A stretch of 64,000 nucleotides of DNA from Sphaerisporangium rufum (GTDB lineage: Bacteria > Actinomycetota > Actinomycetes > Streptosporangiales > Streptosporangiaceae), in the NCBI RefSeq assembly GCF_016863395.1, contig NZ_BOOU01000052.1, positions 62,001 to 126,000 on the forward strand, in the 5' to 3' direction. A program made the position numbers and the translations under genes. Positions 16,270 through 24,797 of this stretch are shown here, piece after piece; position 1 is the stretch's first letter, and each line of letters begins with the position of its first letter. The notes beneath the pieces are model-generated. The model was not told where the DNA came from. It made no database searches and saw nothing but the letters and a program-made list of their open reading frames with translations.

Positions 16270-18693
16270 ATGGCCAGTACTCCGCCGATGGGCGAACCCA
16301 CCGCCGCCGCGACCGGCACCACCGCCGCACCCGACCGTCCGCCGGGCACCGCCGCGCCGGCACCCGGGACACGACGGCCGCCCGGGACATGGTGGCCGTT
16401 CGGAAGACGGTGGCCGTCCGGAAGACGGTGGCCGTCCGGGACCGGCCGGCGGATGCTCGGCTCGGGCTGGACACCGGCGGCGGTGGTGCTCGCCGCGACG
16501 GTCGCGGTGCTGCTCCGCTACGGCACCCCGCCCCGGGACATCGCGGCGTTCGCCGGGTACGCCATCCTCGGGCTGGCGCTGCCGGGCACGCTGCTGGTGC
16601 GCGCCCTGTACCGGGGCCGGCGCACCCTCGGCGAGGAGATCGCGCTCGGCACCGCGCTCGGCTACGCGGTCGAGCTGCCGGTCTACGCCGCCGCGCGGGC
16701 CGCCGGGGCGCCGATGCTGGTCGCCGGCTGGCCGCTGCTCACCTGCGCCGTGTTCCTGCTGGTGCCCGGGCTGCGCCGGCACTGGCGCGCCGCGCCGGCC
16801 CGCCGGGCCCCGGCCCGCTGGTCGTGGTTCCTGGCCGCGATCCTGCTCTACCTGCTGGCGAGCACCGCGCTGCTGTCCTTCCGGTCGACTCCGCTCACCT
16901 GGCCGGCGCTCGGCACCGCGCAGTTCGACCTGCCCTTCAACCTGGGGCTGGTCGCCGAACTGAAGCATCACCTGCCGCCGCAGACCCCGACGGTGGCCGG
17001 CGAGCCGCTGCTCTACCACTGGTTCTTCGCCGCGCACCTGGGCGCGGCGAGCTGGCTGACCGGGACCGAGCCGCTGGTGCTGCTGGCCCGGCTCGGCATG
17101 CTGCCGGTGGCGGCGGTGTACGTGCTGCTGCTCGGCCTGCTCGCCCGGCGGGTGACCGGCTCGCGGGCCGGCGGGGCGCTCGGCGTGCTCGGCGCGCTCT
17201 TCCTGGCGCTGCCCAGCCTGTACGCCAACGCCAACGGCCTGGTCATGTTCACCGGCGTTCCCTACCTGCCGTTCCCGAGCCCGAGCACGACGTTCGGCGC
17301 GATGCTGTTCGTCCCGGTCGTGCTCCTGGTGACCGACCTGCTCGCCGGCCGGTGCGCCGGCCGGGCCTGCTGGGTGCTGCTCGCGGCGTTCCTGGCCGCC
17401 GTCATGGGAGCCAAGGCGACCTACCTGCCGGTGCTGGCCGCCGGACTGGCCGCGGTGGCCGGATTGGACCTGCTCCGGCGCCGGCCGCCGTCCCGGGCGG
17501 TGCTCGGCGCGCTGGGCATGACCGCCGGCGGCCTGCTGTTCGCCCAGCTGGTGCTGTTCGGCGGCACGCGCAACGGGCTGGTGGTCGTCCCGCTGTCGGT
17601 GGCCCGGCGGACCTGGGGCATGCTCGCCGGGCTCGGCGGCCGGACCGACCTGCCGCTGTCGGCGCCGGTGCTCGGCGTCACGCTGATCTTCGCCGCCGGG
17701 TGCGCGATGGCCTGGTGCGGCGTCCTCGGCCTGCTGCGCCGGCCGGCCGTGGCCCGCCGGCCCGAGGTGGTGCTGCTGCTCGGCATGGGGGCCGCCGGGG
17801 TGGCGGCGACGCTGCTCCTCGGCACCGCGACCGGCGCGTTCAACCAGGCGTACTTCTACCACGCGGTGACCCCGTACCTGGCGATCATGACCGCGCTGGG
17901 GTTCGGCGTGCTGCTGCGCCGCGAGCGGATCCCGGCGGTCGCGGCGGCGTGCGCGGCGGCCGGCGGGCTGGCGGCGGCGGTGGGGATCCGGGTGATCTGC
18001 GGGGTGCGGGTGCCGGTGCCGCCCGGCCAGGGCGGCCTGGTGTTCCTGCCGTACCTGGTGCTGGCCGCCGTCGCGGCCCTCGCCGCCGGCGGGATGCTCG
18101 CGCTGCGCGAGCGGCCGCGCCCGTGGGCGCTGCTGGTGGCGGCGGCGGTCGGCGCGGGCTCGCTCGGCGCCTGGCAGGCCCGGGTGTGGCTGCTCGCCCA
18201 CCCCGGCGCCGAGCCGCGGATGTACCAGGACCACCGGCCGCCGCCCGAGCTGGTGCCGGGCGGCGCGCTCGCCGTGGCGCGCTGGCTGCGCGCCCATTCG
18301 GGTCCGGGCGATGTGGTGGCGACCAACGTGTACTGCCGGTGGGGGGTGGAGAACCCCTGCGACAGCCGGCAGTACTGGCTGTCGGCGCTGGCCGAGCGCC
18401 GGGTGCTGGTGGAGGGCTGGACGTACGCCACGCCGAACCTCGCCCGCTGGCGACCCGGGGAGATCCTGGAGCACCGGCCGCACTGGGACCGGCAGCGGAT
18501 CGCGCTGAACGACACGGTCTTCGCCGACCCCACCCCGGCCGCGGTGGACCGGCTGCGCCAGGAGTACCGGGTGCGCTGGCTGGTGGCCGACGAGCGCTAC
18601 CTGCCGCCCGGCGTCCACCTGGGCGACGTGGCCGGCTTCCGGCTCCGGGCCGGCGACTGGGCGGTCTACCAGGTACCCGGTCCGGCGTCCTGA
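16270..18693 (+). CDS. Polytopic membrane protein, GT-C-like, tandem paralogue 4 (type B)
   Basis: 807 residues, longest of the four because of an N-tail that contains a three-copy six-residue repeat (WPxGRR). The outer loop reads FDLPFNLGLVAELKHH, then YHWF. Type B features match paralogue 2: SLYANANGL, LFGGTRNG, NQAYFY and RQYWLSALAERRVLVEGW. It is 255 bp after paralogue 3, so it may have its own promoter. It is followed at once by a long hairpin, which ends this four-gene block before the convergent dTDP-sugar genes. Confidence 0.85.
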   Translation: MASTPPMGEPTAAATGTTAAPDRPPGTAAPAPGTRRPPGTWWPFGRRWPSGRRWPSGTGRRMLGSGWTPAAVVLAATVAVLLRYGTPPRDIAAFAGYAILGLALPGTLLVRALYRGRRTLGEEIALGTALGYAVELPVYAAARAAGAPMLVAGWPLLTCAVFLLVPGLRRHWRAAPARRAPARWSWFLAAILLYLLASTALLSFRSTPLTWPALGTAQFDLPFNLGLVAELKHHLPPQTPTVAGEPLLYHWFFAAHLGAASWLTGTEPLVLLARLGMLPVAAVYVLLLGLLARRVTGSRAGGALGVLGALFLALPSLYANANGLVMFTGVPYLPFPSPSTTFGAMLFVPVVLLVTDLLAGRCAGRACWVLLAAFLAAVMGAKATYLPVLAAGLAAVAGLDLLRRRPPSRAVLGALGMTAGGLLFAQLVLFGGTRNGLVVVPLSVARRTWGMLAGLGGRTDLPLSAPVLGVTLIFAAGCAMAWCGVLGLLRRPAVARRPEVVLLLGMGAAGVAATLLLGTATGAFNQAYFYHAVTPYLAIMTALGFGVLLRRERIPAVAAACAAAGGLAAAVGIRVICGVRVPVPPGQGGLVFLPYLVLAAVAALAAGGMLALRERPRPWALLVAAAVGAGSLGAWQARVWLLAHPGAEPRMYQDHRPPPELVPGGALAVARWLRAHSGPGDVVATNVYCRWGVENPCDSRQYWLSALAERRVLVEGWTYATPNLARWRPGEILEHRPHWDRQRIALNDTVFADPTPAAVDRLRQEYRVRWLVADERYLPPGVHLGDVAGFRLRAGDWAVYQVPGPAS
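16391..16444 (+). repeat. 18-bp coding tandem repeat, three copies
   Basis: The unit GGTGGCCGTYCGGAAGAC is repeated at 16391, 16409 and 16427 (the last copy diverges at its end), encoding a W-P-x-G-R-R repeat in the cytoplasmic N-tail of paralogue 4. Confidence 0.8.
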
Positions 18694-18694
18694 A

Positions 18695-18742
18695 GGTGGT
18701 CACCGGACCGGCCGCGCCGGCGGCCCGGTCCCGGTGACCACC
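18695..18742 (+). terminator. Long hairpin terminator after the four-paralogue block
   Basis: A perfect 12-bp stem GGTGGTCACCGG (18695-18706) / CCGGTGACCACC (18731-18742), continued past one bulged base by five more pairs. It begins one base after the stop of paralogue 4. The rest of the 253-bp convergent gap holds only GC-rich sequence. Confidence 0.75.
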
Positions 18743-18946
18743 GGACCGGGACCGCCGGGCCGCGATTACGGACCCGGACCCCAGGCCGGACACCGGCCCC
18801 GGGCCGGCGGGCGGGACGACCGGACCCGCGGGCGCCACGACCGGTCCGCCGGACCAGGGCCGCCGGAGTGTGGCCGGGACCGGGAGCCGGCCCTCGTCGG
18901 CCGGACCCCGGCGGCCGGGCCCAGCGGACGGACTCAGCGGACGGAC

Positions 18947-19921
18947 TCAGCGGCCGCGCTTAAGGGGCCGCCACCAGGCCTGGTGGTCGCGGTACCAGCC
19001 GACCACCTCGGCCAGTCCCCGGTCGAAGCCGACGGCGGGCAGGAACCCGATGGCGCGCAGCCGGCCGCTGTCCACCGCGTACCGGCGGTCGTGGCCGGGC
19101 CGGTCGGGCACCATGTCCACCCTGTCCCAGCCGGCGCCCACCGCGGCCAGCAGCCGATCGACCAGCTCCCGGTTGGTCAGCTCGACGCCGCCGCCGATGT
19201 TGTACACCTGCCCCGGCTCCCCCTTCTCCAGCACCAGCTGGATGCCCCGGCAGTGGTCGTCGACGTGAAGCCACTCGCGGACGTTCATCCCGTCGCCGTA
19301 CAGCGGGACCCGCTCGCCGTCCAGCAGCCGGGTGACGAACAGCGGGATCAGCTTCTCTGGGTACTGGTAGGGCCCGTAGTTGTTGGAGCAGCGGGTGATC
19401 CGCACGTCCAGGCCGTGGGTGCGGTGGTAGGCGCGGCACAGCAGGTCGGCGCCGGCCTTGGCCGCCGAGTAGGGCGAGTTCGGCAGCAGCGGCTCGTCCT
19501 CGGTCCAGGCGCCGGCCGCGATCGACCCGTACACCTCGTCGGTGGACACCTGGACGAAGGTGCGCACCCCGCCCTCCAGCGCGGCCTGCAGCAGCCGCTG
19601 GGTGCCGAGCACGTTGGTGGTGACGAAGTCGCCCGCGCCGGTGATCGACCGGTCGACGTGCGTCTCGGCGGCGAAGTTGACCACCACGTCGTGCCCGGGG
19701 ACGGTCTCGGCCAGCAGCGCGGCGTCGGTGACGTCGCCGTAGCGGAACGCGTAGCCGGGGTGGCGGGCCACCGGGGCGAGGTTGGCGAGGTTCCCGGCGT
19801 AGGTGAGGCGGTCCAGCACGGTGACGTGCGCGTTCTCGTACCCCGGGTAGGCGCCGCGCAGCAGCGAGCGCACGTAGTTGGACCCGATGAAACCGGCGCC
19901 GCCGGTGACCAGGACCTTCAC
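18947..19921 (-). CDS. rfbB: dTDP-glucose 4,6-dehydratase
   Basis: 324 residues. Extended SDR with GGAGFIGSNY for NAD, STDEVYG (the Asp-Glu pair typical of 4,6-dehydratases), YSAAKAGAD as the YxxxK motif, and NNYGPYQYPEKLIP for dTDP-sugar binding. It converts dTDP-glucose to dTDP-4-keto-6-deoxyglucose, the branch point for rhamnose, Fuc4N and other deoxysugars. GTG 19921 overlaps the upstream rfbA stop in a GTGA. No rmlC or rmlD is in the window, so rhamnose synthesis is not the obvious destination. Confidence 0.95.
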   Translation of the reverse strand: MKVLVTGGAGFIGSNYVRSLLRGAYPGYENAHVTVLDRLTYAGNLANLAPVARHPGYAFRYGDVTDAALLAETVPGHDVVVNFAAETHVDRSITGAGDFVTTNVLGTQRLLQAALEGGVRTFVQVSTDEVYGSIAAGAWTEDEPLLPNSPYSAAKAGADLLCRAYHRTHGLDVRITRCSNNYGPYQYPEKLIPLFVTRLLDGERVPLYGDGMNVREWLHVDDHCRGIQLVLEKGEPGQVYNIGGGVELTNRELVDRLLAAVGAGWDRVDMVPDRPGHDRRYAVDSGRLRAIGFLPAVGFDRGLAEVVGWYRDHQAWWRPLKRGR

Positions 19922-20985
19922 ACCTTCACCTGGATCCGGCTGTGGTCGCCGACCATGAGCTCGTGGGTGTTGCTCACGCCCGCCGCCCGGCTGACCTCGA
20001 CGTTGCGGCCGATGAGCGAGTGCGCGATGCGCGAGACGCCGTCGACCGACGAGCCGTCCAGCACGATGGAGTACTCGATCTCGGCGTTCTGCAGCACGCA
20101 GCCGGCGCCGATCGAGGTGAACGGCCCCACGTAGGAGGAGATGATCTTGGCGTCCGCGCCGACCACGACCGGGCCGCGCAGCACCGAGTTCTCCACCACG
20201 GCGCCCGGTTCGACCACCACCCGCCCGGTGATCTCGCTGAGCCGGTCGACGGTGCCGGCCACCCCCGGCTCGACGCGTTCCAGCACCATGCGGTTGCACT
20301 CCAGGATGTCCTGGAGGCGGCCGGTGTCCTTCCAGTAGCCGCTCACCATGTGCGAGCGCACGGTGTGCCCGTTCTCGATGAGCCACTGGATGGCGTCGGT
20401 GATCTCCAGCTCGCCGCGCGCGGACGGGCGGATCTCGCGGACCGCGCGGTGCACGGCCGGGGAGAAGGCGTAGACGCCGACGATCGCCAGGTCGCTGCGC
20501 GGGTGCTCGGGCTTCTCCTGCAGCGCGCGGATCTCGCCGCCCGGCCCGAGCTCGGCGATCCCGTAGTACTGCGGCTCGGCCACCCGGGTCAACAGGATGC
20601 GCGCGTCGCAGGCCTCGCGGGTGAACGCCTCCACCAGGCCGCCGATGCCGCCCACCAGGAAATTGTCGCCCAGATACATGACGAAGGGGTCGCCGGCCAG
20701 GAAGTCGCCGGCGATGAGCACGCAGTGCGCCAGGCCGAGCGGGGCCGGTTGCTCGATGTAGGTCACCTCCAGGCCGAAGCGGGCGCCGTCCCCCACCGCG
20801 GCGCGGATCTCGGCGCCGGTGTCGCCGACGACGATGCCGCATTCGCGGATGCCGGCGTCCCGGATCGCCTCCAGCCCGTAGTAGAGCACCGGTTTGTTGG
20901 CGACCGGGACCAGTTGCTTGGCGGAGGTGTGCGTCAGGGGCCGCAGCCGCGTGCCCTTGCCGCCCGCCAGGACGAGTGCCTTCAC
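19918..20985 (-). CDS. rfbA: Glucose-1-phosphate thymidylyltransferase, long form
   Basis: 355 residues. The nucleotidyltransferase signature LAGGKGTRLRPLT and PVANKPVLYY lie at the N-terminus, with YLGDNF and the sugar-binding VEKP-like segment (LQEKPEHP) further on. The C-terminal 110 residues form left-handed beta-helix hexapeptide repeats (VVEPGAVVENSVLRGPVVVG), absent from the common form of about 290 aa. This long form is the StrD-like type known from actinobacterial deoxysugar clusters. It makes dTDP-glucose for rfbB. GTG 20985 has AAAGGA upstream and overlaps the gtrA-like stop by four bases. Confidence 0.94.
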   Translation of the reverse strand: MKALVLAGGKGTRLRPLTHTSAKQLVPVANKPVLYYGLEAIRDAGIRECGIVVGDTGAEIRAAVGDGARFGLEVTYIEQPAPLGLAHCVLIAGDFLAGDPFVMYLGDNFLVGGIGGLVEAFTREACDARILLTRVAEPQYYGIAELGPGGEIRALQEKPEHPRSDLAIVGVYAFSPAVHRAVREIRPSARGELEITDAIQWLIENGHTVRSHMVSGYWKDTGRLQDILECNRMVLERVEPGVAGTVDRLSEITGRVVVEPGAVVENSVLRGPVVVGADAKIISSYVGPFTSIGAGCVLQNAEIEYSIVLDGSSVDGVSRIAHSLIGRNVEVSRAAGVSNTHELMVGDHSRIQVKV

Positions 20986-21464
20986 GTCATGTCCTTTCCA
21001 GGGTCTCGCCGCCGGTCACGGAAGGTCCAGAACCGGTGGGTGAGGTAGTTCAGCGGGACGAACCCGACGAGCACCACCGCCTGGGCGGCCAGCACCGGCA
21101 GGTGGGCGGCCCCGACGAGCGGCGGCAGCCCGGCGAGCGAGCAGGCCAGGAAGCCCAGCCCCACCGCGTAGAAACGCAGATATCCGGCGATCCATGATTT
21201 CCGGCCGCCACGGAACACCACCAGGCGATACCAGGGATACACGGCCACCAATGTGATGAAATGACTGGCAACGACTACGCAAAGATAGGAAACCGAATCC
21301 CGAAAAATATGCAATCCGGCGGCCAGGATGGCGTAGTAGAGCAGCGCGGTCACCCCGCCGCTCACCAGGTATGTGATGAGGTGGCCGCCGAGCGCCGGGG
21401 TCAGGTGCCGCACTCGCGAATACGTCTTCCGGCCGCGACCGGTCCGACTACCGGTTTCGACCAT
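20982..21464 (-). CDS. GtrA family membrane protein
   Basis: 160 residues with four transmembrane helices, ending in the family motif NYLTHRFWTF. GtrA-like proteins are thought to flip or assist polyprenyl-phosphate sugars for extracytoplasmic glycosylation. ATG 21464 has GGGGGA six bases upstream and is preferred over the in-frame ATG at 21497, which has none. The gene is translationally coupled to rfbA (GTGA overlap) and faces a GT2 transferase across an 89-bp promoter region; GtrA and GT2/GtrB proteins commonly work together. Confidence 0.88.
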   Translation of the reverse strand: MVETGSRTGRGRKTYSRVRHLTPALGGHLITYLVSGGVTALLYYAILAAGLHIFRDSVSYLCVVVASHFITLVAVYPWYRLVVFRGGRKSWIAGYLRFYAVGLGFLACSLAGLPPLVGAAHLPVLAAQAVVLVGFVPLNYLTHRFWTFRDRRRDPGKDMT

Positions 21465-21553
21465 ACGAATTCCCCCGAATCGCGGTCGGACAGTCATCTC
21501 ACGAATAGCTTAATGGGCCAATGCCGGATGAACGGCGAACAGCGGGGGAACTG

Positions 21554-22489
21554 ATGTCGGTGTCGGTCGTCATTCCGTGTTACCGGTCCGCGCGGACCCT
21601 GGACGAGCTGGTGACCAGATCGGTGGCGGTGCTGCGCTCGCTGGCCGTGCCGCACGAGGTGATCCTGGTGGTGGACGGCAGTCCGGACGACACCTGGAGC
21701 GTGGCCGCGGCGCTGGCCCGCCGGTTCCCCGCGGTCCGCGCCGTGCACCTGTCCCGCAACTACGGCCAGCACAACGCGCTGGTGGCCGGCATCCGGGAGG
21801 CCGAGCACGACGTCATCGTCACGATGGACGACGACCTGCAGCACCCGCCCGAGCAGATCCCGCTGCTGCTGGCCGCGCTGGCCGGCGACCGGCTGGACCT
21901 GGTCTACGGGCTGCCGCACGAGGAGGAGCACGGCGCGGTGCGCAGCCTCGTCTCCCGGACCGTGAAGGCCGGCATGTCCGGCATGCTGGGCATCCGGTCC
22001 GCCCGGATGATCAGCGCGTTCCGCGCCTTCCGCACCCACCTGCGGCACGGCTTCGACCGGTTCGCCGGGCCGCACGCCTCGGTGGACGTGGCACTGTCCT
22101 GGGCCACCACCCGGGTCGGCTCGGTCGGCGTGCACATGGACCGCCGCCGCGACGGGCGGTCCACCTACACGCTGCGCATGCTGGTCCGGCACACCGCCAA
22201 CATGCTGTTCGGCTACAGCACGATCCCGCTGCGGGTGGCCAGCTACCTGGGCTTCATGGTCGGGGTGTTCGGGCTGGTGATGGGCGCGGTGGTGCTGTGG
22301 AGCTTCGCGGTCGGCAACACCACCGTGGTCGGCTTCACCAGCCTGGCCTCGATGATCACCCTGTTCTCCTCGGCCCAGCTGATGGCGGTCGGCCTGCTCG
22401 GCGAGTACGTCGGCCGCATCCACGCCAGCGGCATGGGCCGCCCCACCTACGTCATCCGCGAACGCATCGGCTCCTCGGTATCGGTCTGA
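21554..22489 (+). CDS. GT2 polyprenyl-phosphate sugar transferase (GtrB/ArnC/DPM1-like)
   Basis: 311 residues. The GT-A domain begins SVVIPCYRSARTLDEL, has VDGSPDDT, and the metal-binding DDDLQHPPE. Two C-terminal hydrophobic helices (about 235-260 and 270-295) are typical of transferases that load a sugar onto undecaprenyl phosphate. ATG 21554 has CGGGGGAA upstream; an ATG 33 bp earlier lacks one. With GtrA it would supply an external sugar for side-branch glycosylation. Its stop codon lies inside the mirror-image terminator shared with the next, convergent gene. Confidence 0.92.
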   Translation: MSVSVVIPCYRSARTLDELVTRSVAVLRSLAVPHEVILVVDGSPDDTWSVAAALARRFPAVRAVHLSRNYGQHNALVAGIREAEHDVIVTMDDDLQHPPEQIPLLLAALAGDRLDLVYGLPHEEEHGAVRSLVSRTVKAGMSGMLGIRSARMISAFRAFRTHLRHGFDRFAGPHASVDVALSWATTRVGSVGVHMDRRRDGRSTYTLRMLVRHTANMLFGYSTIPLRVASYLGFMVGVFGLVMGAVVLWSFAVGNTTVVGFTSLASMITLFSSAQLMAVGLLGEYVGRIHASGMGRPTYVIRERIGSSVSV

Positions 22490-22539
22490 CCCGGCCGGGC
22501 CGGGATCGGCCGGGCGCCGGTCCCGGCCCGGCCGGGTCA
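22487..22539. terminator. Mirror-symmetric bidirectional terminator containing both stop codons
   Basis: A perfect 19-bp inverted repeat (22487-22505 and 22521-22539, 15-base loop). It begins with the TGA of the GT2 gene and ends with the complement of the TGA of the acetyltransferase gene, so the two stop codons pair with each other. Confidence 0.8.
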
Positions 22540-23307
22540 GGTCGCGGGCAGGAGGCCGGGGCGGACCAGGTGGAGGGTGTAGAAGGTGCTCACCGGCTCG
22601 AAGCCGTAGCGGGCCCAGGCCCGCTGCACCCGGGTGTGGTGGCCCTGGGTGGAGATCACCACCTCGGTGCCGCCGCCGGCGAGCGCGCGCTCCTCCACCG
22701 CGCGCAGCACGTGGGCGTACAGCCCTTGGGCCTGCCGGCCGGGCACCACTCCGGCCAGCAGGATCTCGGTGCGCGGCCCGTCTTCGGCCACGGTGGCGAG
22801 CCCGAACGTCCCGGAGCGGTCGACGGCGGTCAGGCAGTCGCCGGCCGCGGCCGACCGGCCGGCCCACTCGGCATAGCCGGCCTCGGCGCCGGCCGGGTCG
22901 AACAGCGGGTTCGCCAGGTAGTGACCGGCGTAGCCGGCGAAGATCTCCGCGGCCAGCCGCTCGGCGGTCGCGGGGTCGCGGGGCTCGGCGACCCGCAGGC
23001 CGGGCAGCGGATCGGGCGCGCGGCCGCGGCCGGCGGGCAGCCGCCAGTAGACCAGCGAGTCGGCCAGCAGGACGGTACGGCCGAGCGCGGCCAGCCCGGC
23101 GGCCCAGCCGGCCAGGTCCGCCGGGTAGCGCAGGATGATCACGTCCGCGGCGGAGTCCAGCACGGCCGCCCGCACCTGGGCGAACGCCTCCGGGGCGCTG
23201 CCGTCCGGCACGGTGAGCCGCTCGACCGGCCGGCCGAACCTGGCGGTGTCGTGCGGGGACGGGCAGGCGCGCACCTCCGGCGCGGCCATCACCTCCTGCC
23301 AGGCCAT
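22537..23307 (-). CDS. GNAT acetyltransferase, probably acts on dTDP-4-amino sugar (WecD-like)
   Basis: 256 residues. The N-terminal third has no clear homology by eye; the C-terminal half has GNAT features: LLAGVVPGRQAQGLY (CoA-binding loop) and a final strand-helix ending WARYGFEPVSTFYTLHL, the usual 'GF...' close. Its ATG overlaps the stop of the RffA-like aminotransferase by one base (TGATG), so the two enzymes are made together. WecD/RffC N-acetylates dTDP-Fuc4N after RffA. By context this is the likely role, but substrate assignment is inference. Confidence 0.82.
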   Translation of the reverse strand: MAWQEVMAAPEVRACPSPHDTARFGRPVERLTVPDGSAPEAFAQVRAAVLDSAADVIILRYPADLAGWAAGLAALGRTVLLADSLVYWRLPAGRGRAPDPLPGLRVAEPRDPATAERLAAEIFAGYAGHYLANPLFDPAGAEAGYAEWAGRSAAAGDCLTAVDRSGTFGLATVAEDGPRTEILLAGVVPGRQAQGLYAHVLRAVEERALAGGGTEVVISTQGHHTRVQRAWARYGFEPVSTFYTLHLVRPGLLPAT

Positions 23308-24446
23308 CAGGTCACCCGGAAGGTCTTGACCGCCTCGATCACCCGGCTCTGGGCGTCGTCCTCCAGCCCCGCGTACAGCGGCAGCCGGATCAGCCGGTCG
23401 GCGGCGCTCTCGGCGACCGGGCAGCCGCCGGGCGCGGTGCGGCCGAACCGCTGGCCGGCCGGGGAGCTGTGCAGCGGTGAGTAGTGGAAGATCGCCTGGA
23501 TGCCGCGGGCCCGCAGGTGGGCGATCAGCTCCTGCCGGTTGGCCAGGTCGGGCAGCAGCAGGTAGTAGATGTGCGCCGGATGCTCGCACCCGTCGGGCAC
23601 CCCCGGCCGGGCCACGCCCTGGGCGGCGGCCCAGTCGGCCAGCTCCTCGTGGTATCGCAGCCACAGCGACCGGCGCTGCGACTGGATCAGGTCGTAGGAC
23701 TCCAGCTGGGCGACCAGCTGCGCGGCGAGGATCTCCGACGGCGCGAACGCGGTCCCGAGGTCCACCCAGCGGTACATGTCCACCTGGCCGCGGAAGAACT
23801 GGCGGCGGTTGGTCCCCTTGTCGTGCAGGATCTCGGCCCGCTCGGCGAGCCCGGCGTCGGCGGTGAGCACCGCGCCGCCCTCGCCGCACTGGATGTTCTT
23901 GGTGGCGTGGAAGCTCTGCGCGGCCAGCAGGCCGTACGAGCCGAGCGCCCGGCCGTGGTAGGTGCCGCCGAGGCCGTGCGCGTTGTCCTCGATGACCGCC
24001 AGATCGTGCCGCTCGGCGATCTTCATGATCCGGTCCATCTCGCAGGCCACCCCGGCGTAGTGCACGACCGCGATGGCCCGGGTGCGGCCGGTGATCGCCG
24101 CCTCGATCCGGTCCTCGTCCATGTTGAGGGTGTCCGGCCGGGAGTCGACGAACACCGGCACCGCGCCGCGCAGCACAAAGGCGTTGGCCGTCGCCACGAA
24201 GGTGAACGACGGCACGATCACCTCGTCGCCCGGCCGCGGGTCGAACGCCAGCGCGGCCAGGTCCATCGCGGTGGTGCCCGAGGTGGTCAACACGATGTGC
24301 GGCGCGCCGGTCACCTCGCGCAGCAGGTGGACGGCGCGTTCCCCGTAGTGGCCGTACCCGGAGGTCCACGGCCGGTGCATGGCGTCGGTGACGTAGGCGA
24401 GCTGGTCGCGGGCCACGTACGGGCGATGGAAGGGGATCTGGGTCAT
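23307..24446 (-). CDS. rffA: DegT/DnrJ/EryC1 aminotransferase, RffA/WecE-like
   Basis: 379 residues. PLP enzyme of the sugar aminotransferase family: TSGTTAMDLAAL, EDNAHGLGG, the Schiff-base Lys in SFHATKNI followed by CGEGGAV, and substrate-closing FHYSPLHSSPAGQ. The IPFHRPYVA start and SFH-TKN-CGEGG pattern match dTDP-4-amino-4,6-dideoxygalactose transaminase (RffA/WecE), which aminates the 4-keto product of rfbB using glutamate. ATG 24446 is chosen; GTG 24461 is an alternative. The partner acetyltransferase overlaps its stop. Confidence 0.9.
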   Translation of the reverse strand: MTQIPFHRPYVARDQLAYVTDAMHRPWTSGYGHYGERAVHLLREVTGAPHIVLTTSGTTAMDLAALAFDPRPGDEVIVPSFTFVATANAFVLRGAVPVFVDSRPDTLNMDEDRIEAAITGRTRAIAVVHYAGVACEMDRIMKIAERHDLAVIEDNAHGLGGTYHGRALGSYGLLAAQSFHATKNIQCGEGGAVLTADAGLAERAEILHDKGTNRRQFFRGQVDMYRWVDLGTAFAPSEILAAQLVAQLESYDLIQSQRRSLWLRYHEELADWAAAQGVARPGVPDGCEHPAHIYYLLLPDLANRQELIAHLRARGIQAIFHYSPLHSSPAGQRFGRTAPGGCPVAESAADRLIRLPLYAGLEDDAQSRVIEAVKTFRVT

Positions 24447-24797
24447 GTTCGAAGAGGTCACAGCGTCAATGAACACCAGCCGCCGCGGCACGACGGGGCG
24501 CGACGGCCGTGCTTGGACAAGTTCTTGCGCAACGCAGGCGCCGCCCAGATACCCGCGCCGCGCGCCATCTCGCGGCCCTCCGGTGGGATGGCGGCGGCCC
24601 GCGGGACAGGCCGCCCGCGCGGCAGGCGGCGCCGCGGCGGTTCCGGGCGATCCGGGAGCGGCGGGGGCGGCCCGATGCGCGGCCCGATGGGCGGTAAAGG
24701 TGCGGTCAGCGACCGGCCCCGGTTCGGCAGCGGCCCGGGTGCCGGACTCCGGGCGGTGCCCGGCCCGTGTACCTGTGTTCTTTCGGAGGTGGGGCCC
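24447..24797. other. 351-bp divergent intergenic region
   Basis: It contains two adjacent short palindromes, CTTG-GA-CAAG (24512-24521) and TTGCGCAA (24525-24532), which may be operators. The methyltransferase ribosome site GGAGG is at the right end. No credible small gene. Confidence 0.45.

Noticed and set aside
14704-18618. 1304-residue minus-strand open frame across paralogues 3 and 4
   Set aside because: Shadow frame kept open by GC bias; no motifs, and it spans two real genes and their gap.
18947-24446. Antibiotic deoxysugar cluster
   Set aside because: Long-form RmlA suggested it, but there is no polyketide, peptide or aglycone gene, while Wzx, Wzy, WecA and Wzc homologues are nearby.
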